Shown in pieces: positions 56,250-64,000 of a stretch of DNA of 64,000 nucleotides (its first letter is position 1; every line of letters starts with the position of its first letter). The DNA lies in NCBI GenBank assembly GCA_031763025.1, contig JASSKH010000020.1, positions 12,289,547 through 12,353,546 of the forward strand. Direction: 5' to 3'. Source of the stretch: Macrocystis pyrifera (taxonomy: Eukaryota > Sar > Phaeophyceae > Laminariales > Laminariaceae). The position numbers and the translations under genes were made by a program. The notes beneath the pieces are model-generated. The model was not told where the DNA came from, ran no database searches, and saw only the letters and a list, made by a program, of their open reading frames with translations.

Positions 56250-57000
56250 ACATGATATGCCTATTGATAGTCATGAAGTCCGCGTGTGAACAGAGATGAA
56301 GAGATCGAAGTCCTGGCGGAAAGGACGTGATAGGGGAAATAGGAGATCCCGCACAAGAAGCAGCAGCGATCCCAGCAGGGCCGAGTTTGAGCAAGACCTG
56401 GTAGATTCGCCTGGAACCGGTGGCGAAGGCGCTGGAGAGTAGCTCTTGCAGGGGCAGCTGCAGCTCCAGCAGCACCGTCATCAACCGCAGCAGTCAGAGA
56501 GTTGCTGCGCATGTTGCGACGATGAAAGGCATGCGGTAACCACCGTTACCGCCGCCGCCGCCGCAACCGCCGTCTTCGCTACCGCCGCTGCCGCCGCCGT
56601 CGTCTCGACCGCCACGTAACCGTCGCTGCTGCACCACCCCGGGATAGCTAGGCATCGGCCTTAATCTGTGGGTTTGTTTCGCGCTAGCGACGTAGAAGTA
56701 GAAAGTAAGAATAATACAGCATGGATGAGGGACTTTAGCGGGCAGGAGCCGGGGGGGGAGGTGGAGACCGTGGGAGCGACGCTGAAAATGTTTTGGCAGA
56801 ATCGTTTGCCCGGACTGGTGGAGCACCACGCCCGCAGGTGGTTGATGGGAAGCACGTTGCCCCCGAGGAAGGAGACGCGGGAGAGAGTGAGGATGGGCGC
56901 AGGAGGCAGAGTCCACATCGTCTGTTGCGGACCAGCGCACGGGCGCGACAGGATGCCTTGCCCCAAGAGAGAGAAGTCGTTTGACTTTGTTGATTGAACG
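56250..57000. other. G/C-rich stretch open on both strands
   Basis: Plus frames at 56296-56442 (Arg/Ser-rich) and 56668-56997 and a minus frame at 56940-56494 are open over the same bases. The minus one is Gly/Pro-rich because of a GCC/CCG triplet run at 56545-56620. Coding cannot be decided. Confidence 0.3.
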
Positions 57001-57004
57001 CTAC

Positions 57005-58375
57005 TGGTATTTTCTGTTTTTAGATTGATCGTATTTCGATTAGCGAACGGTAGATCATATCCGAACATTGGAGATTGAGATTTGAGAATGTTGGAAATTG
57101 GACTGAAATGCACAGACGTTTATAGCTTGCCTCACTGAAGATATCCTGTAGACGCACTGCAGGACAATGACATCTGTCTGTTTTATGGTTGACTGGTCGA
57201 GGGCTCTGGCTGGGCATCGATGCGAGTACGAGTACGAGATGAAAGTAGAGTTAATGCGAAAGTGTGTAGCGTCTAGCAGTTTTTCCGCATGTAGTCTACT
57301 GCTGTATCACTGCTGTATCCTAATAGTACAGAAGCATTACACGATACGTTTGGAACGAAAAGGGTATGAATACTCATAGGATGAAGTTGAGAAATGTGCA
57401 AATGATGTGAGCTCAATGCCTGCACAAAGACCCTACGCACCCTTTTGAAGCCATTACGTATAATTTGCAGTAAGATGATTGGTAAGCCCACTCTGTTGCT
57501 AGGTTTGGCATTTCGTTGTTGGTGCTGGCAGCACCGCGCCAGTACAGCAGAAAGAGATGTTTGCGTTAAAACCTTGAGCCCAACTACAGAAACCCGGTTG
57601 TTTGCATCATTTCACGTATTTACATCATTGTATGTTGGGTTGATGTGAAGCACGAGCCGTGCTACTTGTTACGTGACCAAAAGGCAAGATATTAGTGGAC
57701 GGAGTAATATATTATTGGAGTACAGCAGCAGAAGCAGTATGGAACTGAGAGTGAAACATCAGAGCAGACGTTGCATAGATTTGAGTAAAATACTGGCTGG
57801 ACTGCGGAGTAGAACACCCGTTGTCCAGCGTCTGTTGCCCCGGTGCTACTGCTGATAATGGTAGAGTTATGGGTATGAGCTGAGACGAAACCAGTTTGCA
57901 TGGTACTGCTGTATATGTTCACCAAGTACGCACTGCAGTATGTAGTGGTCTACTGTAGGAATACATGGGGTTTGATGTGGGACCAGATATTCTCATGAAC
58001 AAGTAACTGTTTATTTGCAGGAAGTTTTGAGAATTTGAGCTATGGTGGTAAAGCGGAATTTGCAAGCTATGAATGCGTGAAAAGAGCAAAAACACCCAAT
58101 TCAGTCCTAACCGCTCGAATGCACACTCCATCCCTTGTGTGTGCCGGGCCAATGTTGCGCAGGCGACGTTTGATTTCACCCAGGAGGATTGGCCGAATAG
58201 GCGGTGACGCCATGAGACCGGACGGAGAGGCAGCCACGGCGGAGGCCACAACAGTAGTGTTTGGAGAATTGAGGTGGTTCTTATTGAAGTGTGGTTGAAT
58301 GTGAATCTAGATGAATATTTTCATTGTTTGGTTTTGTAGTTGTGTTATTGTCCATTGCACCGAGAGATTTTGTAC
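57005..58375. other. Stretch with no supported gene
   Basis: Dense in the motif TACTGCTGTA and its half (57297, 57311, 57721, 57905). No coding motif. Confidence 0.45.
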
Positions 58376-58384
58376 ATATAGGTC

Positions 58385-59025
58385 CCATTACAATCTGGGA
58401 GGTAGGATCTCCAGGTCGGTAGGCTGGTCAGGTTTTTTGGTCCTGTTGGAATCGAGGTACGGGCGAAGACCCAACCCAACCCGTGACTATAACCCTAACC
58501 CTAAACCTAACCCTGACCCAAAATCGCAGCCAAAACGGGACAAAACTAGCTAGAAACGCGGCTGCGCTGTGTTTGCATCGAACCAGGAAATTTGAGGTCC
58601 CCTAGCAATCTGGGAGAACGGATCTTTAGGTTGGTAAGCTGTTCAGGCATTTTGGTCCCTGTTTGGATCAAGGTACGGGCGAAGACCCAACCCAATCCCT
58701 GACCCTAACCCTAACCCTAACCCTAACCCTAACCCTGACCCTGACCACAAACCGCAGCCAAAACGGGCCAAAACGGGCCATAAACGCGGCTGCGCCGCGT
58801 TTGCATCGAACGAGGAATCTTCTGAATTGCAGACGACGATTCCGAAGTGCAAACCGCGCTACGCAGTTTTTAAGTCAAAAACACCCCTAAAGGTCCCTTC
58901 TCCCAGATTGCTAAACCTACTCGGAAATTTTTCAATTGCGGACGACGATTCCGAAGTGCAGACCGCGCTACGCAATTTTGAAGTGAAAACATTCCTGAAG
59001 ATCCTACCTCCCAGATTGCAAACCT
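58385..59025. mobile_element. Inverted-repeat element with interstitial telomere-like cores
   Basis: Outer arms, CAATCTGGGAGGTAGGATCT (58391-58410), are inverted at 58999-59018. Inner arms, AGCAATCTGGGAGA (58604-58617), are inverted at 58899-58913. Each left unit holds a (CCCTAA)n-like tract: a degenerate one at 58490-58516 and a cleaner one at 58702-58735. A hairpin, AACGCGGC-TGC-GCCGCGTT, sits at 58783-58801 and is echoed at 58555-58572. On the right a 65-bp unit (GACGACGATTCCGAAGTGCA) is duplicated at about 58832 and 58941. The whole looks like a partly tandem-duplicated foldback or MITE-like element. Confidence 0.7.
58702..58735 (+). repeat. Interstitial telomere-like tract (CCCTAA)n
   Basis: About five perfect CCCTAA units, followed by CCCTGA variants. 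CCCTAA/TTAGGG is the telomere repeat of many eukaryotes. A degenerate sister tract lies at 58490-58516. Confidence 0.85.
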
Positions 59026-59273
59026 ACTCTATTTCGAGTAGCTTCAACGTCAAACAGGATTTGCGTGAAGGGATGTATGCTATCTCGCATTACTGTTGCG
59101 ATCTGTGAATCTATGGCGGGAGCAGGGGGCAAGGGGACACTCCTGTCCGGAGGAACGGGATTCTTGGCGATTTCTAGCATTGAATTTCTTGACCTAATTA
59201 CTATTTTAATGAGCATGACTACTGCTCTGACATTTTGCATGATTTGCGTTAATTTTTTGTGAAATATTGGGAG

Positions 59274-59698
59274 TGTGGATACCATGTCCCCGGACCAACA
59301 CGCCTACCCATAGAGTCGAAACCCCAGCATCCTTCGAGAAATCTTTTCCAGAAACTTTGCTCGGGGAACTCGGGAGATTGTTATGTCTGGATCTCGCCAC
59401 AGAGCCTTCTCCTCCACGTTGCGCTGACGAATCATCAGGGGCGGCTATTCTACCTGGCAGATTCTCCGCAGCAGGACTTAGCGAGGCCCCGCTGAATTGT
59501 CCTTTGCCCGAGCGCCGCGAAAGCAACGGTGATTGCTCGCCCCTCGGCTTTCACTCATCCTATCTCCCTGTCTCATCCTGTCATCGGACTGCTGTCTCAG
59601 CCCGAGCTGTCCTACACTCTAGTCGTCGTAGTTCAACAGTAAGAACACTCTGCTAACGCAGAGAGACGTCGGGTCACGACCCACCGGCGGAATCGACT
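59274..59698 (+). repeat. LTR-like repeat copy 1 (fossil)
   Basis: About 425 bp starting TGTGGATACC, with a near-identical layout in copy 2 (59814-60219). Shared blocks include GAAACCCCAGCAT, CTTTGCTCGGG, GGGAGATTGTTATGTCT, CATCGGACTGCTGTCTCAGCC and CGTCGTAGTTCAACAGTAAG. Its end, GGAATCGACT, is a degraded form of the inverted start. The open frame at 59267-59656 is a shadow. Confidence 0.75.
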
Positions 59699-59813
59699 AC
59701 GAATCATATTCGCGTCGTCGACAGGACGTGCTGTCACCCTTTGTCTCTGGTTCCATTGCTTTCGAGGTTTGGTGGAGTTCGAGCTCTACCACCACAAAAA
59801 CTGGGGGGGGTGA

Positions 59814-60219
59814 TGTAGATACCATGTCCCCGGAACCAACACGCCTACCCGTATTGTTGAAACCCCAGCATGCATCGACAAAGCTTTTCCAGAAGCTTTG
59901 CTCGGGAACTCGGGAGATTGTTATGTCTCCACGGAGCCTTGTTGTCCACGTTTCGCTGACGGATCCTCAGCGGTGGCTATTCTGTCTAACGCATTCTACG
60001 CAGCGGGCCTTAGCAAGGCCCCGCTGATTTGTCCTTTGACCCGAAAGCTGCGGGAGCAACGATGATTGCTCGCCCCCATTATATCTCCTTGTCTCATCCT
60101 GCCATCGGACTGCTGTCTCAGCCAGAGCTGTCGTACACTCTGGCCGTCGTAGTTCAACAGTAAGTGCCCTCTGCTCAAGCAGAGAAACTTTGGGTCACGA
60201 CCCACCGCCGGTATCGACA
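59814..60219 (+). repeat. LTR-like repeat copy 2 (fossil)
   Basis: About 406 bp starting TGTAGATACC and ending GGTATCGACA, an imperfect 10-bp inverted pair as expected of LTR ends. A G8 purine tract lies just before it (59803-59810). The 115 bp between the copies could be all that remains of an interior, or the copies may be tandem LTRs of the copia-like element downstream. Confidence 0.75.
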
Positions 60220-60699
60220 ACGAATCTTACGAGAGGTTGATAAGGCTGGAGAGAGACCATGGAGCGCCTGGGGGCGTGTACGATCCCTATCAAACGTTTT
60301 CTGGCTTTGAAGGTTTGGGTAGTACTTCGGAAATTGAGAGTTTGATATTTTGCTCTCGAAAAAAATGTGTTTTTGTTCATCAGAGTGGACGGATATCTTT
60401 GGACCAATTCCGAAAAGAATGCCGTTTTACCTGGCATTTAATTTCGAGCGTCATATGCGTTGGCAACAGAGAGGCTGTGGATTTGAGATTTTGGATACTG
60501 ATTTGAGGGTTTGAGTGTTGATTCGAGAATTTAATTTTTGAGTTTACAGATTGGATTTTTGAGTTTCTGAGTCTTGTATGAGTAGTTTATATTATTGGGG
60601 TATATCAACCCTGCGATGTCGTACACTTACATGCACAGTGCTGGGGGGAATAATGGTACGGTCATGCACTGGACCAGGGGGGATATTAGTATGGTCGTG

Positions 60700-60985
60700 A
60701 ATAATGAACAGGGGGGATGTTTCTTGTCCTCAGCAAAACGACACATAAGATCCATCGTATATTATGGAGTTCCTTGCTGGAAAGGAGTTCTGGTAGTTGG
60801 TTACTGGGATATCGGGGAGTTGGGTGCCCACCAATGCCACTGGTTAGGTGTAGCTCCATATGAGGCGAGTCGACTCGATAGCTCGGATGTAGTATGAGGC
60901 GGTCCGTGTTATTGTGTAGAGTCAACCACACGTTCTCGTGCCAGCTGCGTCTGCACCTTTAGAGATCAATCAACAAGGCATGATT
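60700..60985. repeat. Duplicated segment copy 2 (partner 55880-56160)
   Basis: Direct repeat of 55880-56160. Situated between the LTR-like repeats (59274-60219) and the copia-like RT (61300), so it may be internal sequence of that element or of another repeat. Confidence 0.8.
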
Positions 60986-61299
60986 GAGAGCCAAGGGCTA
61001 TAGCTAGTTGGAGGGAATATGTGACTTCGATGAGCTTCCCTTTACAGCATGAACCGCGTCTACCAACCTCGTGGCAGTCAAAGGCATGCACTTTCTACTG
61101 TGACAAGAGGCACCTGGACGTTGATAAGGCTTGATTTAGTAAGCGTGGGATATCGAACAATTCTTGGAAGAGCTCCTTGGGTGTGAGCGGTCATTGATTA
61201 AGGTATTCCGACTCAACAGACCTCTTCGTGAGCGGGAGCAAGGTGGTCGCTCGCGGTATACGCTATTGTTGTCAACTTTACTAGAATGTTAATGTGAAC

Positions 61300-62110
61300 A
61301 GTGTTTCGTAGCCCCGTGCGTGATTCGATGGGTGGTGATGCACAACACAGTACTGATGCTAGTGGTTCACGGGGATGACATCCATATCGCAGTGACTAAG
61401 GAGATCACGGATTCGGTGGTGGCAAACCTCGAAATGAGATTTCTGCGAAATTTCTCGGCGAGAAAGCTGTGTACATGGGTAGCGAATAAAATAAGGTTAG
61501 GTGAGAAGGGGACCTGGAGGTTCCAAGAACACTACTGTACTCATTCGAACTGTCGTCGACCATTTCGGTGTAAAACCCGACCAGCCCCATCTCCGCTTTT
61601 CGGCCGTTGGACCTCAGGCACGTGCGCCATGAAGCCCTGTGGTGGACGCGAGTATTCACGGATTGGGGGGAGGCTGGTAAGGGTTGCAAACAGGACGAGG
61701 CCGCATATTGACACCTCTTTACGGCTGGTCGCACGGGTTTAGTATGATCCCAAGCGAGTACACGTTGAGGCGGCCATGAATGAAATCGAGTACCTGAGAG
61801 CAACTGCTAATTTGGGGCTGATTTTCAGAACAAACAGGAGACTACTGGACGTGGTTATCTGTTTCAGGTGTACATCCGCGTCATGGTTTCTTCGATTGCA
61901 ACAGTGCATCACACCCTATCCACCAAGGCGGTTAGGTGATAGAAGCTATTCGCGTATGAATATTGTTGGTTTTCGTGGCGTTTAGTGTGGGGTCGTCCTG
62001 TTAGAATGTACGACGACAACATAGAGGTGATAGACTTGGCTAAAAACCCACCGAGTTCGCCAAAATGAAAGCACATCGATGGCAAGCGTCATCTCGGACG
62101 GGGCCAGTGC
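61300..62110 (+). pseudogene. Copia-like RT and RNase H pieces (fossil)
   Basis: The RT part shows MLVVHGDDIHIAVTKE (copia RTs have L-V-x-V-D-D-I here) and VVANLEMRF. Further on, YDPKRVHVEAAMNEIEYLRA leads to a NLGLIF block, the copia connection segment before RNase H. A late piece (about 62010-62090) has YDDNIEVIDLAKNP and KHIDGKRHL, typical of the copia RNase H end. Broken in several places. Confidence 0.75.
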
Positions 62111-62350
62111 AATAGTAATAGCGTGCTGGTACCAGGGTGTACTGGGATGCTGGTGACAGTCCGGATCAGCCCTAACCGCAGGGTTTATTGCGTAGGCCGA
62201 TTTCGACCTGTCGGTAGGGCCTCTGCCGCACCCATAGGAAGGACTGTCCCCGATGGAGCAATCCAAACTTTACGACGTGAAACCCCTTTCAAAGAATCTG
62301 TTTTTGGCCTGGTATGTGTCGATACCATCTCGTCGTGAGAAAGTAAATAT

Positions 62351-62694
62351 GTGCCAAACGACCAGTATACGTGTCGTGTGTCGTCGATTATTCACATAAA
62401 TCTTATTGCACGTCATGACAACTGCCGTTGTGCAATTCGAAGACGAATTTGTTTTATGCCGATGTGGACCAACACTCGCCGGAGCAGACACGACGCCTCC
62501 TTTCCGCGTAACTCAAAGACAGCAGGCGAGGGCGAGTTTCGTCCGCAGCGTTCTAGGAACGCCGTACTGCGAACGTTCAAACTGCTGCAACAATTGGATA
62601 GCATCATTGATAGCCCACCCTCAATAGTCGCTGGCGTGGAACGATTGAAGCTCGGGGACGACCGCTTCCGCAAAATGCTAAATATTACCAGGTA
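62351..62694 (+). pseudogene. Exon-like block of an unknown gene
   Basis: A plus-strand frame with FKLLQQLDSIIDSPPSIVA, then VERLKLGDDRFRKMLNIT, reaches a strong donor, TTACCAG/GTATGTG, near 62694. Helical, mixed composition resembles a genuine exon, perhaps of a transposon accessory protein. The partner exon and start are not identified; the long frame continues through the donor to 62833, which may be chance. Confidence 0.35.
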
Positions 62695-63046
62695 TGTGTT
62701 GTCGAAGATGAGTTTCTTCACATTGCCGACTACTCCCGCAATGCTATGTCCTGCGAATCTGCACAAACCACTTGAAACAAGCTATAAACGGAACACAATA
62801 AAAAAAAAGCTACTGGCAAGGGATTCGAAGTAACGTACCATGCTACAATTGAAGAATATTCCATGAAGCGGGAAGATCTTCGTTCGTGATTGATTTCGAC
62901 TTCGAGGGGTTGGCTGCTTTCGCCCTGCTGTCTCCTAGCCATCTTTTCCCCCAAGGTTATATTTGTATGCCTCTCTGTATATAAACTACTTTTACTCGCA
63001 CATACCCGGTACTAAAATAACGTACCGTGATGGAGAAAGGATAGCA

Positions 63047-63312
63047 CTGTGGTGCGTTAGTGGATCACCATGCTTAGCGGATCACATCACTAAAAACGAG
63101 CAGTGGATTACCGGGCCAGTAGATCACATTAAGAGAAATGAGTGGTGGGACACCGTGCTAGTGGATCACAAATTTCTAAAACAGCTGGTGGTTGACCCAA
63201 AACACAGGATGCTGACGAAAATTCAACATCGAACACCTGGCGAGAAACCCCATGACTTTGTTCTGGTTTCCTTCCAAGTCGTAGTTCCTGGAATTGGGCG
63301 TGAGTTATGACA
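63047..63312 (+). repeat. Left inverted repeat arm
   Basis: Pairs with 63645-63909. The frame at 62963-63310 runs through it and is a shadow of the repeat. Confidence 0.85.
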
Positions 63313-63644
63313 GGTCACGTCGGCGTGCGTTGGTGAGATGGAGTAGGAAATATGAATCTAACCAAGGGTTGCATTCTTTTCGACGAAGTATTTCGGGTCT
63401 AGACAGGCGGGATGATTTTGTAATCGTAGGGATCACCCTTGCTTAGAAGAGGTTTGTGTGTGTTTTTTTTTTCTTGTAGGAAGCCAATACGTTTTTGTAC
63501 TCACAGGGGCAACCATTTTTCCATGGATTCGGTCTTGAGCACAGCTCGTTTTGGATTGTTTCGGAATGGCATGAGTGTGACACAGATATATACCGTAGCT
63601 TGCTATGTGGAGGCATGAAAAAAAAACAAAACAGTAGCAAAATC

Positions 63645-63909
63645 TGTCACTACTCACTCCCACTTTCGGGGACTACGACTTGGAAGGAAACCGGAACTAA
63701 ATTATAGGTTTTCTCGCTAGGTGCTCGATGTTTATTTTTCGTCAGCGCCCTGTGTTTGGGGTCATCCACCAGCTTTTTTTGAAATTATGATCCACGAGCC
63801 CGGTGATCCACCACTCATTTATCTTAATGTGATACACTCGCCCCGTGATCCACTACTTATTTCCCCTGGTGTGATCCACTAAGCATGACGATCCACTAAC
63901 GCACCACAG
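63645..63909 (-). repeat. Right inverted repeat arm
   Basis: Inverted copy of 63047-63312. The outer end is CCACTAACGCACCACAG. Confidence 0.85.
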
Positions 63910-64000
63910 GCCCCCTTGACCACGGCTTGTCTACATAGCCGCTAAGGGCAGACCTCTTGCTGCTTGGACTGGAATGTATGAGCGGTTATAGAACGAGTAT

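Larger units (their letters stand above)
60220..62330 (+). mobile_element. Copia-like (Ty1-type) LTR retroelement remnants (fossil)
   Basis: Downstream of LTR-like copy 2, plus-strand pol pieces are visible: RT catalytic region at 61320-61430, and an RNase H/connection part at about 61745-62100. A TGTCGATACCAT word at 62317 resembles the LTR start, so a right LTR may begin there. The 2.1-kb interior is far shorter than a full copia element, so much is missing; the 60700-60985 segment and several breaks lie within it. It appears old. Confidence 0.55.
63047..63909. mobile_element. Foldback element with 265-bp terminal inverted repeats
   Basis: Left arm 63047-63312 and right arm 63645-63909 are inverted copies along their full length, beginning CTGTGGTGCGTTAGTGGATC, with roughly 80 per cent identity. 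Each arm has five or six spaced GTGGATCAC-type words (left at 63060, 63079, 63103, 63120, 63161), as in subterminal transposase-binding arrays of DNA transposons. A 332-bp loop separates the arms and has no coding motif. Flanking duplication was not seen. It is non-autonomous, and the family is unknown. Confidence 0.85.

Noticed and set aside
59267-59656. 129-codon ORF as a host gene
   Set aside because: It lies entirely in LTR-like copy 1. Copy 2 does not keep the frame.

Overview
This window looks like a repeat-rich nuclear contig from a eukaryote. Coding tracks are short and broken, and introns with GT/AG ends can be inferred. There is a U6 snRNA sequence, a (CCCTAA)n interstitial tract, and a mixture of tyrosine-recombinase (YR) retroelements, LTR elements, a LINE, a PIF/Harbinger transposon and foldback elements. 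No rRNA, convincing tRNA or intact housekeeping gene was seen. The element mix (DIRS/Ngaro-like RT-RNase H, copia-like pol, Harbinger) and the roughly even base composition would fit an alga or another protist such as an oomycete. The species cannot be fixed from sequence alone.

Layout. 1-5.5 kb: a minus-strand YR-type retroelement fossil (Gag-like part, RT, start of RNase H) cut by the left edge and holding a satellite array with a 42-base poly(G). 5.9-11.2 kb: a decayed multi-exon PIF/Harbinger transposase on the plus strand, with both catalytic Asp motifs legible but the Glu lost. 14.1-15.8 kb: a decayed minus-strand gene of unknown function with one good intron. 18.8-19.1 kb: a young SINE-like retroposon with perfect 10-bp target duplications. 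24.0-38.9 kb: a plus-strand YR retroelement with direct terminal repeats, split by a younger 8.3-kb LTR element (564-bp LTRs, GAGC duplications) whose interior is mostly tandem repeats. 40-47 kb: AT-rich repeats, a degraded purine-rich ORF, a U6-retroposon fusion, and a 260-bp tandem array. 48.1-52.1 kb: a broken minus-strand LINE (endonuclease, RT, CCHC knuckle). 54-55.2 kb: a degraded cysteine-containing gene of unknown function. 58.4-59.0 kb: an inverted-repeat element with telomere-like cores. 59.3-62.3 kb: LTR-like repeats and copia-like pol remnants. 63.0-63.9 kb: an 863-bp foldback element with 265-bp arms.

The genes do not form a pathway. The organising principle is repeated transposition into older transposons. 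The strongest unusual signals are the U6-retroposon chimera with its parent-type copy in the same window, the nested retroelement with flanking duplications around a YR element, the long-arm foldback element, and two short palindrome-like motifs (TACCAGGTA and TACTGCTGTA) that recur far more often than chance would give. All comparisons were made by eye. Family assignments rest on motif order, not on searches.
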